From: Ecdyonurus torrentis
Lineage: Eukaryota; Arthropoda; Insecta; Ephemeroptera; Heptageniidae
Direction: 5' to 3'
Assembly: GCA_949318235.1 (NCBI GenBank)
Contig: OX439137.1
Location: 7,012,372-7,076,371 of the forward strand
Length of the DNA: 64,000 nt
The position numbers and the translations under genes were made by a program. The notes beneath the pieces are model-generated. The model did no database searches, was not told where the DNA came from, and was given only the letters and a program-made list of their open reading frames with translations. Below are positions 48,516-60,779 of this stretch, in pieces (position 1 is the stretch's first letter; each line of letters starts with the position of its first letter).

Positions 48516-49287
48516 AAAACACAAACATGTTATTGCTACATCATTGCAATTCCATAAAGCACAGTTAATTTAAATTTCTATATGCTTGAATAAAACATAA
48601 AAGTTTAATCACTTCAAATATGCAAAAATATACAACAAACAAAAAAACCTCACAAAATTTTTATCATGATCATCATTAATTGTAATTAAAATCCCGGATA
48701 TAAAAAGCAAATATATATATTTTTTAATGATTAAACAAATTCTCTTCTTCTTCTTCTTTTATAAGAACAATTTAAAATAAAATAAGCATCAAACTTTTAT
48801 ATAGAAAATAAACAAAAGACGCGTGATAAATAAAATCAACATGAAGTATTTTGAATTCTTAGTATATATAAGTTTGAATTGTTTTCATTTTCATATTAAA
48901 TTTGCTTCGTCATTTTTATACTTTTGTTAATAGTTACAGCTCCCTGTGTATATAACAATATAAAGTAAAATCTTTTATATGTCTTCAATAACATTTTGCA
49001 GAAAGAAAAAAGTTTCGGCTACCGTTTATATATGATTGTATTATAATATATTTTTATTTTAATGTAGTCTCAAATATACGTATAGTGATGTTAAGAATTA
49101 GTGATATATACGGAGTTTAATGATGGGAAATGAAATTGCATAAATCACAATGCACCTAGAAAAAAAATCATTTACACAATTGCATTCTATTTAATGTACT
49201 TTTTTTCCGCATGATCGATGGAAAAAAAAAACTAGATTTTTTTAAGCGTAGTTTTTGTCTTCAACTGGGGTTTAAGATCTATTACAA

Positions 49288-49290
<3 letters not shown>
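48516..49290. other. AT-rich intergenic sequence
   Basis: AT-rich, with a short TTC repeat near 48745. No gene signal. Confidence 0.5.

Positions 49291-49369
<79 letters not shown>
49291..49369. repeat. (AG)n microsatellite
   Basis: A pure AG array of about 39 units. Confidence 0.97.
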
Positions 49370-49372
<3 letters not shown>

Positions 49373-49552
49373 AGACATATAGGGATCGGACAGTTACATA
49401 GAAGTTTTCAAATGTTTTCCATTTTTATTGTTACAAATTTAGTAACTACAAATTTACTACAAATTTAGTATATTATAAATTTATAATTTATAATGCTACC
49501 TCGAAACCCATTATGATCATTGATCAATATGTTTTCAAGACGGAGAAGAAAA

Positions 49553-50042
49553 AAAAATGAAATAATTATGCTAGAAAGCTTATTTCCAGCATAATTTTTT
49601 CAGTACAGCACAATATGCTATACTCAGGGTCGGATTGGGACGAAAAGGCGCACTCCGCGATACACCCATAGGGGGCGCTAACACCCAGATGGGGGGTCAG
49701 GGGGGCGTAGCCCCCCTGAAGGGGGTCAAGGGGGCGAAGCCCCTTGCGGGGGGTTAAGGGGGGCAGAGCCCCCTTACCGCCGGAGGCGAAATTTTTTGGC
49801 AATCTTGTTTTTTTGACTCTATTTTTTAATTAAAATTTGGTAGTAAAATATGTAGTAACATGTCTTTTTATTTTTATTGAGCAGGTGAAGCAGGTCTGAA
49901 AAAAAAAGGGGGTTAACAGACATGAATAGGGTGAATGGTGAATCATATACATAAATGTTATAGTACTTATTTGATTAAAATTTTCCCCTGCATTTCTGTA
50001 CTTGAGAGTGTAGATTTAATTTCTATCTTTGTTCTTACACTT

Positions 50043-50091
<49 letters not shown>

Positions 50092-51149
50092 GATTAATTT
50101 ATCTCCTTTGAGATATTTAAATCTGTTTTGTACATCTGCGCAAAATGGCACTGCTTTGCAAATTGCAACAGCTCAAGTTCTTAGTTTGTTAGAGTAGGAG
50201 TGTATTTTTTTAAAATTAAGTTCAGGCTGATGTACCCAAAATAGAAATCCAAAACATTCTATCTCAAAAACTTTCGTCACAACAGAGCGTCAAAGTTCGT
50301 AAAATGCCCCACCCCCTATGCTAATGAATGTATATTTGAACCCCGCTTTTGACCTCTTTTTTTTTTTTTTTTTTTTTTTTGGAACAGGATTTTTTTAAGC
50401 AGTTAAAAAAATTACTAGCTTGATTTTTCGTGTTGAATTTTAATTAAAAATGATTTTTCAGATATTTCTAGAACGAATTTTTCGAGAAAAAAATTATCGC
50501 AAATTGTCCATGTTAATTTGAATATGCGATTTTAAAATTTTTTTTTTCTCCGTAAATGTCTCGTAAAAATCGTTTAAAAAGTCAATTTCATTAAAACTTG
50601 ATCTATAGAACACACTAGTACAGTATATATTTTTGTTTATGATTAATTTGATCAAGAAAATTTTGGCCCTCGGTGAGCTTGAAGTTTGTGTGTTTTACGT
50701 GTTTAAGGCGGCGTAGCCCAACAACTTGTTACGCTATATAATTTGCGGATGCTTTGATTTGAGTCGAAACTTTTTGGAGTATTGTTCCTTGGTTCATTAT
50801 AAACCAAAAAATAAATATAAAATTGAATTTTACCACAACATCGCTACCCTCTAAAGTAGTGTCTTAACTAAGTAATTGACTCTACTAAAAATTATTTGAG
50901 ATTGCTAAGCTCAAGCGCCCTATGCCTAGAGTCGTTCAACACTTTTTTAAATAAGCGTCAATCTGATCACCGATCCGATCAAATGATCGTGATCTTATCG
51001 AAAAAATATCGATCGACTACAACATTATGGAGTGTTGGGCGCCCCCTTTGTCGTAGTATCTCACGCGAAGAAGAAAAGCTCGAGATTTGCAAATTAAACA
51101 ACAGTTTGAGATTTTGTTTGATTATATTTGAAACCTTTCAGCTTTCTAC

Positions 51150-51196
<47 letters not shown>

Positions 51197-51420
51197 CAAA
51201 AACGCCCCTTCGGGGCGCAGAGGGGCGCCAGCTCGGGGGGGCGCACTCCGCGATCGCGGAGTAGCTCTTATGGCCAATCCGACCCTGGCTATACTTATTA
51301 ATAACTATGTTTTACATAGCATAAATATTAAGTTATACAGCATAATTATTTATGCTGTACTAATTTAGCAATATTTAATTTATGCTAAAATGACATATGC
51401 AGCATAAATTACGTAACATC
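49553..51420. repeat. Family M, copy 5, interrupted by a 1.66-kb hAT-type element
   Basis: The left part 49553-49616 (AATTATGCTAGAAAGCTTA, CAGTACAGCACAATAT) and right part from 51296 (TACATAGCATAAATATTAAG, TACAGCATAATTATTTATGC, TTATGCTAAAATGACATATG) are the two sides of one family M copy. Confidence 0.5.
49617..51295. mobile_element. hAT-type non-autonomous element, 1,663 bp (49625-51287), GC-rich ends
   Basis: Inverted ends CAGGGTCGGATTGG and CCAATCCGACCCTG, flanked by a perfect 8-bp duplication GCTATACT (49617-49624 and 51288-51295). Just inside both ends lies GGCGCACTCCGCGAT and arrays of GGGGGCGAAGCCCC-like short palindromes. Those G/C-rich ends contrast with an AT-rich interior carrying poly(T) at 50048-50089, 50358-50380 and 51151-51194. 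A 122-codon plus frame at 50896-51264 has no transposase signature and ends in a phenylalanine run from poly(T). I judge it non-coding or a decayed remnant. Confidence 0.9.
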
Positions 51421-53169
51421 ATCTTTTGTCAACAAAATTGACAATTATTTTTATAACAGTTACATATATTACTGTTGATAAATAGTTAATCAATAAATTT
51501 AACATTGAACCTAATTTATTGTTATATAAATGAATTACTGCACCAAAAGTAATGTGCCAAAAGTTTAATAAATTCATACTAAGATGCTACTGCAGTATTA
51601 TATAAAAAAACACAACTAAAAACTAAAACTAAAAATCTTAATAAAAAATTATTTGCTTAAAACAAGTAGAAGTGTCATCAATGTTCCTCATTTTAAATTT
51701 TCATGCCTCGTTTCAGTGGTTTTGTAATTGAAGGATAAAACAAAGGTCCCACAATATGCTAAAAATACAAAATTAGGGGCCCCTTCTTGACTTTCCCACA
51801 TCGCTTATCACCTATATGATGTAAGGTAAAAATATCGCTAGCAGTCGAATAAAACCCCAATATTTTTACCACTGTCGCTATATACCTTTAATAAAATCAC
51901 CCTATCACATTTCACGGTAAAATCCAAATAATTAACTTATTTTCTGCATTTCTTTAAAATTAAAACGTTAATTTTTTTCATATCCAAATTTATAACGTAT
52001 AATAATTATAAATAATAACCGTAAAACGAAACTTTGTAGTATTTTTTGTTGTTTACCTTTACGATAAAATTGAAGTAAAAACCAGATCTGTTTATCTAAA
52101 TATAACGCACTGTTATCCTTATATAAAAAATTACATAAATTAATTTTAATCACATCTGCTACTGTATTCTGTGAATATACAAAAAAAAAAAAAAAAAATC
52201 ACCATATACTTTATAATTAAGATTAAATTTCAAACTTGAAAAACACCTAATTTTAAAATTCTTTAACATAAATATAAAACTTTACAAAATTAATAATAGT
52301 TTTTTTTTTTTTTTTTTTTTTTGCATACAAATAATAATGTGTAATTATAACGTAAAAATTATGTAAATTATATTAAACAAAAAAAAAACGTGATATAAAT
52401 TACAAATAATATTGAATATAAAAAAGTCAATAGCATCATTATGTTGATATCAAAGTATTGAAGAACTATAGGAGGTGAAATATAGTATCATTATAAATAA
52501 AACTATTATAAAGATAATGTAGTTTCTTTATTTTAAATGTGTTTTTATATATATGTATAAGTAGTTATTAGTCTACAATTAGTATTTTTTTTACCTTGGG
52601 GATTTACATTCTTTTTAATGGTCACTCTTGATCGCTCTCTCTCTCTCTCTCTCTCCTCCCCCTCTCAATAATGTTTCTCACGTTCAAGACAATCGTCACG
52701 ATTTTTAGATAAATCTAAATGCACACACCTTGTTTCAAATTGTTACCTTTTGTTTAAGTTAAAAAACACGATTTTTTTTATTCCTATTTTTTTTTCAGCA
52801 ATTTGTTAATTACCTTTAATTTTTGTTTTATTAGACCTTGAACATTTTTATTATTATCCTTGATTTTTCTGTTTTGTAATTTTTTTTTGATAAGTTATTT
52901 CAATCAATAATTTTAAAAATTAATGACTCATCAAATAATAATAATGATGAAAATTATTTTAAATAAATAAATTGGTATTTTATTTTATATTAGTTTTGAG
53001 ATATAAAAATAATCTTGCTAGCTCGCCAATGTATTTCTTTCTTGTTGGGCAGCATGAATATTCCACTTCCACAGCAAAATACATTTTTGTTGGTCGTTCA
53101 ATGAGTTACTATGCTGTAGAACAGAACAATTTTGCTGTCACGTTTAATCATTTTTGTATACTTTGTTTA
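51421..53169. other. AT-rich intergenic sequence
   Basis: Low-complexity AT-rich sequence with poly(A) near 52180, poly(T) near 52302-52322 and a short CT tract at 52634-52655. A 66-codon plus frame (52972-53172) runs into the family B start. No gene signal. Confidence 0.5.
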
Positions 53170-53484
53170 TAGGGTGGTTTCATTCATGCTAAAGTTGACG
53201 CCATAAGTGAGCGCTAAATAACATGGGCCATAGTATAGGAAAATGACTCATTTTGCAAATTGAAAAATACTTAACAATTTTTTTTTGAGAGCTTTGATGC
53301 TAGTTAACAGGTTGAATTAGTACCTCAAGTATGCAAGAAAAATAATAATGACAAAAAAACAAACAAACTAATTTTCCAAAGAAAATAGCCAAAAACTATG
53401 CTTGTCCTATGCTGAGCAATGTTATTCATTGCTCAAGAACAGCATCAAAAAGCACTCAAAATGACGTCATGCGTACACACCCTA
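53170..53484 (-). mobile_element. TA-flanked family B, copy 8 (full length)
   Basis: TAGGGTGGTTTCATTCATGC to GACGTCATGCGTACACACCCTA, 315 bp, with TA to the right (the left flank reads TTTA). All family blocks present; with copies 2 and 9 it defines the consensus. Confidence 0.75.
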
Positions 53485-55327
53485 TAGTAGCAGCTTCCAT
53501 ATAAGTTTTATTTTATTTATTTCTTGTTGTAACAATAATAGACTTTTAACCTTAAAATTTACAAATTTTAATATAAAAATACAATAAAATCAATATGAAG
53601 AAAAAAAAAAGTTTTAATTAAAAAAATAAAGTCCAGCAAAAACTTGACAAAAATCCCGTTTTTATAATCTTTTAACAATGTGTTATTTTTAATTTCATAA
53701 TTAAAAAAAAATATTTTGAAATAAAAAATATAAGAGGAAAAAAAAGTGTTTTTAAAAATATATTTTAATCAAGCGTAAATATTTTTAACAATAAAATTAC
53801 ATTAAAAATGTTTAATTAGTAGAAGAGAGAGAAGTGAGAAAAGAAAAGAATGACGAGAGTTGCTACTGTGCTACAAAAATTGACTATTGTCTTCATATTA
53901 GTTCCATAAGATTATACAACAAAATTTGTATATCATTAACAAAAAAACTGTTTTCTTTTTTTATTATAAGATATTATAATATCGTATAAAAAATTATAAT
54001 TAATTTTTAATTAACTTTTTTTTTATACGTTCTAAAAATATTTTAGTTCAGTATTTCCTTTTTAAATTTATTTTTATATAAAGAATTGGTTCTTTTTGTT
54101 TTTGAAAAAATGTCATTGTATAGTAAAAATAATAATAATAATAAAATCTTTAGAATTAAAAAGTCTTAAGAATTTTTTATAGCCAATATAGCTATTATTA
54201 ATAGAAAAATCATTTATGGAAATATTGTGTAACCTATTTATTATGATTTGATTATTTATTGAGTAAGATTTGAAGCCCATTTTTTTTTAAAGAAGTAGTT
54301 CAATTCATGTTTACTTTTTTTTTTTTTTTAGTTGTAAATTTGTATGTTTTCTGGTAAAAATGTAAGTTATAATAATAAAATAATAATAATTTTGCTAAAT
54401 AATCGAATAAAACTATAATCATTTAATATTTTATAAGAATCAATGAGAAATTTAGTTAAAATTAATTTCTTCATGAAATAGATTGTGATTAAAAATTAAT
54501 ACTAGAGAACTCTAGAAGGGGAGAGTATATAATGTCTAATCAATCACATCAATGTGTATACAAGTATCATTTTGATATCTGGAAATTTACTTAATTTATT
54601 TTTACCTTGGTTGGTATTGTATGTGATGCATATAATTTTTTTTAAGCAGAGTCCAGCCATTGTAATGAAAAAAATATGTACTTGTAAAAACTTAGATGTG
54701 TGCACTGATTCATTATAGAAAAAAAAAAAAGGCCGACAATTTGATTTTACAATAATAGTATTTTATCTGCATAAATATTTTATAATTTTTTTTTACTTTT
54801 ACTTTTTTTTTACCCATTTTTAGTATAGTCTTAAAAATGAAAATAATGTATCTTTATGTTAACTATATGTAGTATAATAAATGGCTTATACTTGTCTATT
54901 TTTTATTAAGATTTTTTATTTTTAAATTAAAATAGACATAAATATAGTTTGCTATATTAAATTAAATTTTAATGTTTGTTACATAAAACAAAGTTAATTT
55001 TAATTAAATTGGGTAATAAAAATTTACATAATAAATTATTATAACTATTAATATTAATCGCTTTAATACTCATTAAAAAGTTGCAGTAATAATAATAATT
55101 AGTTACTATTATAAACGTTTTGAAACATAGTTAAATCTTCATACAATATATTATTATCATTGGCAATATACACAAAATAAATAAAAAAAATAAATAAAAT
55201 AAATAAATATATAAAAAAAAAATACAAAAAAAAAAATTACAAAATGAAAAAATAATAAATAAATACAATTGGTTTTCATTTTAATATGTAAAAACCCCGA
55301 TTCCTCGTGGCATATTATATGTATATA
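53485..55327. other. AT-rich intergenic sequence with a lone hAT terminus
   Basis: About 1.8 kb of AT-rich DNA. Only recognisable item is the terminus at 54502-54530, listed separately. A K/N/F-rich minus frame at 55157-55495 overlaps a family B copy and is not a gene. Confidence 0.5.
54502..54530 (+). mobile_element. Solo terminus related to the 5-kb hAT element
   Basis: CTAGAGAACTCTAGAAGG followed by GGAGAGTATA matches the 31-bp end of the element at 16415 with about two substitutions. No opposite end was found nearby, so it is a relic of another copy, truncated or rearranged. Confidence 0.55.
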
Positions 55328-55621
55328 TAGGGAAGTTGCATTCATATAAAAGTCAACCCCATATGTGAGCACTAAATAACATGGGCCGGTATGGAAAAAT
55401 GACATATTTTGCCAGTTTAAAATACTTGCAATATTTTTGAGATGAATATGCAGTAGTCCAATATGCGAGAAAAGAGAAAAATAATAACAAAACAATTAAC
55501 TAATTTTCAATAGAAAATAGCCATAAATTTGGTTCGTCTTATCTTAAGCAATGTTATTCATTGCTACAGTATGGCGTTTAAAGCTTATTCAAAGTGACGT
55601 CATGCGTATTCACACACCCTA
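55328..55621 (-). mobile_element. TA-flanked family B, copy 9 (full length, diverged)
   Basis: TAGGGAAGTTGCATTCATA to GACGTCATGCGTATTCACACACCCTA with TA to each side. It lies 340 bp upstream of the exon candidate's start codon, bringing a TGACGTCA site at about 55595. Confidence 0.7.
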
Positions 55622-55949
55622 TAGCTTTTTTACTCACAGTCGGCTCCGAGCTGTCTCGCTATAACAAAAAACTTTTAAACATTATAGCGGGATGAGCTTA
55701 ACAATTCTACCACCAGAGGCGTAAGCATCAAAATAAACAGCTGGAAATCAGATGGCAAAAATCCAATTTTTTTAATAACAACAAACATTTATTATTTTTT
55801 TATATAAAAAAAATGCATTAAAACAGTGATAATATTATTAAAATTAATAAAATAAGTAACTTAATATATATTATTATATATTTATATAATAATTTAATAG
55901 TGGTATTGTGAAATAATAAAAGAAAATATAAATATAAAATTGCAACATA

Positions 55950-55964
55950 ATGAAACCGGTATGA
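55950..55964 (+). promoter_or_regulatory. Four-codon upstream ORF overlapping the candidate start codon
   Basis: ATG AAA CCG GTA TGA: its TGA overlaps the candidate gene's ATG (shared bases 55962-55963, ATGA arrangement). In animals such overlapping minimal uORFs usually reduce or make conditional the translation of the main ORF. Whether the transcript begins upstream of it is not known. Confidence 0.35.
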
Positions 55965-56200
55965 AATATGTTGAAATATTTATCATAGTTTGTTTAATAT
56001 TAAAACTGATTACTTGTTATAAATCGTGTGCAAATATTAATTTAATAATGGAGGAACAAGCAGGAGTATGTAGTGAAGAAATTGTTACTGAATCTTTAAC
56101 TACATTTAGAAAATTATATCGTCCTAAAGGTGCATTGGCTAGAACTCTTTATGATAAAATTATAAATGATCAACATTTAGATCATTATGATCGTTCAAAG
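55961..56200 (+). CDS. Candidate first coding exon of a secreted or membrane protein (partial, 80 codons)
   Basis: Start chosen at the first in-frame ATG (55961); the frame extends a few codons upstream but without ATG. Residues 1-19 (MKYVEIFIIVCLILKLITC) have a charged residue, then a hydrophobic core, and look like a signal peptide. The mature part has two cysteines and a charged helix-like stretch ending LYDKIINDQHLDHYDRSK. Base 56200 completes codon 80, directly followed by GTAAGT after AAG, a perfect phase-0 donor. Codon composition is balanced, unlike the low-complexity frames elsewhere. Identity not recognised. The pattern leucine-rich helix then Y-D-x-x-x-R loosely recalls the N-terminal helix of Cys-loop ligand-gated channels, but this is a guess. 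The remaining exons were not found. Confidence 0.5.
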
Positions 56201-57244
56201 GTAAGTTTATGTTCATTTTTTATTACTATAAAGTATGCCTGAAATCATTTTTAACGTCTACCATATCCTATGTAGTTTATATACATATCTTGATATGGAT
56301 AAAGGCTTCGAATATTTACTGTAAACAAAGGTAAACAATTATGTACACACAAAAAGCACCTTTCTGTTTTAAGTCAAATTAAATACGCTCTATTTCATTT
56401 ATCTTACTTCAATTAATTGGAATTTATTGGAGAATATTATTATCTATAAAACTGATACTTTAAAAGACATAAAATTAAAAGATGTTAGGTTCAAAAGTCA
56501 GTTTATTTAGGTGTATAGTTTTCGTAAATAAACTCTTATGTTTTGGGCATTATAATACATTTAAGATATTGTGAAGCTCAGATTGGGTCCTCAAAGGCCA
56601 GTTGGCAATTGAGGTAAAAGGGCCATATTAGGTGGACATGTGACCCAAATAGATTTAAAAACATGCTTACTTTTTAGATCACAATTGCTGGGGTTCTTTT
56701 ATTGGCAAATACCAACATTTTCTCATGTTCTGACCAATTTGATCTTCTAGATATTATTGGTAACGAGATGTGGGGTGATTTAACCCTATTTTCACTCTCT
56801 ATTTATTGCATGATCTTTATGTTTTTTTTTTTTTTTTTTTTGTACATACTGAGGTACAGTATACAGACCATGTAGTACTTTACATAGGCTTTAGAATCTG
56901 AGTTCTTTTAACTCATTGGGTGAAAGGTCTTACCCCATCTTAGTTAATATTTTCTAAATATGATGGATTTTACTATATATACATGTTATTTGAACTATAT
57001 CGTGAATAATCTATGTGTAAAATATTCAATAATTTGTAAATTAGAGAAAGTGTCATATATTTTTGTATATCCTCGTTACTGTACTATAGCCATCAGCACT
57101 AATAACTGTTTGTCTAGTGCCGAGTGGCACTCGTTGATATCATTTGATATCATTACATCCCATTCTGTATCATCACTAGGAGAATGGTAACCTAAATTAG
57201 TATTTCTCAGAGTAATGTATTTATCTATCTCTGCAGTATGAATG
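56201..57244. other. Presumed intron start and AT-rich sequence
   Basis: Begins with the GTAAGT donor. Composition is less extreme than elsewhere (56570-56780), with poly(T) at about 56822-56840. The small frames at 56960-57258 overlap on opposite strands and show no domain. No convincing acceptor plus open frame was recognised. Confidence 0.4.
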
Positions 57245-57316
57245 GTGGTGTCATTCATGTTAAAGTCGACGCCATAAGTGAGCGCTAGATAATATGGGCC
57301 AGTATAGGAAAATGAT
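57245..57316 (-). mobile_element. Family B fragment, copy 10
   Basis: GTGTCATTCATGTTAAAGTCGACGCCATAAGTGAG-type sequence (from TCATTCATGTTAAAGTCGAC) through ACATGGGCC-like TATGGGCCAGTATAGGAAAA; only about 72 bp of one end remain. Confidence 0.6.
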
Positions 57317-58310
57317 GGCGCGTGTAAAGAACTTAAGGAAGGGACTTAAATTTATCACGTGACCAGAGTGGTGACTGTGATTGGTGATGGTACATTGTGA
57401 CATCAGATGCGTGAAATAACCGTCAAAATGAAAATAAATACAAAATCAACGTGTTGGTGTCTAATTCATAGATAATACAGTATGGTAATTATCACTCTAG
57501 TATTCTAAATGATAAAAAAGTAGGTTGACAAGGCCTTTAACTGCATGCTATTTTAATGAGGCTATTAGCAATTTGGAATTAATTAGGTCAGAAGTACTTG
57601 CTGTATTCTAGGTACCGGTACTTTAGTTTGGGTTACACTGCAAATCATTTTTCTTCTAACTTACCAAAAACTGGTGATTTTAAGTCCACTATTTTTGCCC
57701 AATTATTTTGGTATTATGCCAATGACTAAAATTTTTGGTTATTTGTTTCTTACCAATTTCTGCCTTTCTTACCAGTTTTTGGTTCACGTTAGCTTTCACC
57801 TTACAAGTAATTGGTAACCTACGTCTGACCAAACTCGCTTATATAAATGGAGGTAAATCGAGGTTTGCAAGGGGGTTATAGAGTGTGCATTTATACAAAA
57901 TGCGTTAATAATGTTGTATAATTATAGAAAAGTTACCTATATAAAATTTGAGCACGAAAAAAATAAATTATATACGGTAATATATTTTTCATGATGGTTC
58001 AAACAGTAATATATATGTAAATTAAATTACCATTTTATCATTCGTACTAAATATAGACTTAGCTTTTAATTTTATGAAAGTGTCAGCATAATTCTGTGCT
58101 ATATGTATGTTAAAAGTGCACTGAAAATTAATAGTGTAATTTTTGCTGACATTTCAAATTTATTTCTGCAGTAGGCACATTTTTGTTTTGTAATAATTGT
58201 TTTATAATAGTTATTTCAAAGATGTAAGCGTTTTCATTTTTTGTGGATAAATTTTTTTTCATTATTTTTTGTGTATTTAAAATTAATTATGGAGTAAATT
58301 AAAGAGAAGA
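57317..58310. other. Spacer, no gene recognised
   Basis: A mixed-composition region; 57330-57440 and 57640-57830 are comparatively complex (the latter has repeated words TTACCAAAAACTGG and TTACCAGTTTTTGG, an inverted pair about 100 bp apart). No open frame. Confidence 0.4.
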
Positions 58311-58386
58311 GGGAGAGGGAGAGGGAGAGGGAGAGGGAGAGGGAGAGGGAGAGGGAGAGGGAGAGAGAGAGAGAGAGAGAGAGAGA
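58311..58386. repeat. (GGGAGA)n array grading into (GA)n
   Basis: About nine GGGAGA hexamers (58311-58363) followed by about 12 GA units. The gradient suggests that the hexamer arose within a GA array or the reverse. Confidence 0.95.
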
Positions 58387-58498
58387 ATATTAAGATGATT
58401 TAGTAAAGTTTCCATAACCTAAAAATGCATTCACATCATACATTTCTTTGTTGTAACTTTGTACTGTTAATAATTACTTCCATTTAAAATAATACTAT

Positions 58499-58835
58499 TT
58501 AAGGAGGTAGGGTATCGACCTTACATCTCAAAAACTAGAAGTGTTTTGGGTCTAAATTTGTTGTCATTGTATAGCTAAGGGTCACACCTAGCCGTGATAA
58601 AAATTTTTAGAGGTTTGACCGTCCCGAAAAAAAGAAAAAAATTATTGAAATCAACATTAGGCCTTACGGGCTTAAAATTAAAAAAATCGTATAAAATTAA
58701 TTTGCACGGTGACCCCCCAAAATTATTATATATTTGAAATTATCTCAAGCTGAAGTATCATTGTGCAAAATTTCAGATTTCTTTGAGGAGAAAAGTTTGC
58801 GTCTAATTGCCGACGTCGGTACCCTACTCCCTTAA
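58499..58835. mobile_element. TTAA-flanked MITE family G, copy 2
   Basis: TTAA at 58499-58502 and 58832-58835. AGGAGGTAGGGTATCGACC on the left is inverted at the right (GTCGGTACCCTACTCCC). Co-linear with copy 1 (CACCTAGCCGTGATAAAAAT, TTTGCACGGTGACC, TGAAGTATCATTGTGC). Confidence 0.75.
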
Positions 58836-59061
58836 CGACTTGCTACTCAAAGTCACAACATATAAATATGTGAATATGTACCTTTATGGGAACAGATAAA
58901 AATGACCAGCACGTGCAGATTATGTAAGAGAGGTACATTCTTCTTGAATAAATCGGACCGGTTGCGTTAAAGTTTCCTCATATATTTAAGATTTGGAGAC
59001 ATGAATGCTGCGGTCAGATTTATTCGGGAGGAGCGTACCATGGTAAATACCAGTGTAAATA

Positions 59062-59062
<1 letters not shown>

Positions 59063-59117
<55 letters not shown>
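59063..59117. repeat. (CT)n microsatellite
   Basis: About 27 CT units; the SL-repeat frame through it is an artefact. Confidence 0.97.
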
Positions 59118-59123
<6 letters not shown>

Positions 59124-59139
59124 TTTTATATATATTCAC

Positions 59140-59325
59140 TCAAACAGAAGTTAAAGACCGTTTCCTCATATCGCGATTTTCTAAAATTATTTAAAACCAC
59201 TTTATGAACTCAAAATAAAGAAAATTGCACATCAAGATTAAGGACGATACTCAATTTCAAAATATTAAACATTAAAATCACCCCTATATTTTTTTTGAGG
59301 CCTTTCTCATTCAAGTCTTCAATTA
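59140..59325. mobile_element. Family F fragment, copy 5 (right half)
   Basis: TCGCGATTTTCTAAAATTAT, CCACTTTATGAACTCAAAATA, AAGGACGATACTC and CCTATATTTTTTTTGAGGCC recall the right half of family F; the left half has been replaced by the CT array region. Confidence 0.45.
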
Positions 59326-59829
59326 TCACCGGATATCACGGTATTTTATTAATTATAAAAAAAGAGTATGAATTATATTAATTGATGGCAAAGCTATCAA
59401 TTATTGTGTTGTTTACATGCGATAATTATAATATTAAATTAAAAAGAGAAATTACATTTATTTCTTGTTGAACAAACATAAATAAGCTCTTGTAGACAGA
59501 AGGTCAGAATCATAAATTTTAAAAACACTTCAGGTAAATGCATTTCAAGTAAAGTGCAAAGAAATAAAGTTTTATTCAGATTTAAAACTGATATCTTGAA
59601 AATACAGCACCTTGTTTAAATTATTTTTAACAAGTCAAATATTTTTTTTAAGGGTTGTTACTAGATGGCTCTTCTAAATTGAAAAATAGTAAAAAGCTGA
59701 ACTACGATATTGTCACCATGTAAAATTTTGAATCTGTAAGCTGCAACCTCTAGTTAAACCTTACTTATATAATTTTTTATTTTTTTTTATTACTATTTTT
59801 TTAATTGTTGCAACAATCAAAATAACAAC
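59326..59829. other. AT-rich spacer
   Basis: AT-rich sequence; no gene signal. Confidence 0.45.
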
Positions 59830-60313
59830 TTAAAAGCCCACAGACACACTGGCTTTTTAGAATCTTTTAGGTGTACAAAAACAATTTCACAAGTTGTTAA
59901 AATCTGATGCGACTATTCCTTCTAATTTCAATATATAATTAAAGTTCGATCGTTGTTTTGCCAAACAACGATCAGCTAACTTTTATACTTCGATTCATGT
60001 AAGTTTTTAGCTTTAATCAGCACTCAGCCACATTTTATGGTCAAAATGACAAACAGGTATTGCCTTGTATAAAGCGGCAATAACTGTTAATGTGATTTCA
60101 GTCACCAAAAGTGACCAAATATAGCGTGAGACGGTTCTGAAGATACGTGAAGCGGAGTATATAAGGGGACGTAGCAAACTTTGATTTAATTTTTTAATTA
60201 AAAGGAAGAGGCGTACCGGCTCCATACGACATTTAGAATTATTTTCATAAATAGTAGTACTAAATAGTGGATTAAGCACAACGTCAAAAAAATTAGTGTC
60301 TGTGGCCCTTTAA
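59830..60313. mobile_element. TTAA-flanked element family S, about 480 bp
   Basis: TTAA at 59830-59833 and 60310-60313; AAGCCCACAGACAC at left mirrors GTGTCTGTGGCCCT at right. The interior is of more balanced composition than the flanks. An 88-codon minus frame (60013-60279) lies wholly inside, with no recognisable transposase motif. It could be a remnant of a coding parent element. Confidence 0.65.
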
Positions 60314-60779
60314 ACGGTTTAACTAGTTAGCGTTGCAGCTTACGGGGGAGCATGATAAAAACCTGAGCCCCATAAGAACCAATGTTAATTTCAACGATAT
60401 TATTCAATCGTATACCAATGGTAACGTATCCATAAATTTTTAACACTGGTATATTCTGACAAAATGAACTTTAAAATAAAACAAAATTTGATTGGCATAA
60501 CAAACAAAATCTAGAGATATTCCACCTTTAACCTCCTCCCCTTAAGATTTTTATGTAAATTTTATTAAGATTCATTTTAAAATATAAATATTACCATAAT
60601 GTCAATTAAATTTTGTATAAAAAATACAAATAAAATTATGGTTTATACATGTAACATAAAACATTATATAAATTAAAACGATAAAAGTAAATATCGTAAA
60701 TTATAATAAAAAAAAATATGACATTAAAATTTATAATTTTTAAAATTATACAATAGGAAAATTAAAAGGACATTTAATT

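Noticed and set aside
50896..51264. 122-codon plus-strand frame, considered as a hAT transposase remnant
   Set aside because: Starts at a non-ATG codon, lacks any recognisable transposase or zinc-finger motif, and ends in a poly(T)-derived phenylalanine run.
60013..60279. 88-codon minus-strand frame inside the TTAA element S
   Set aside because: Balanced composition but no recognised motif, no splice context, wholly contained in a non-autonomous element; left as a possible remnant only.
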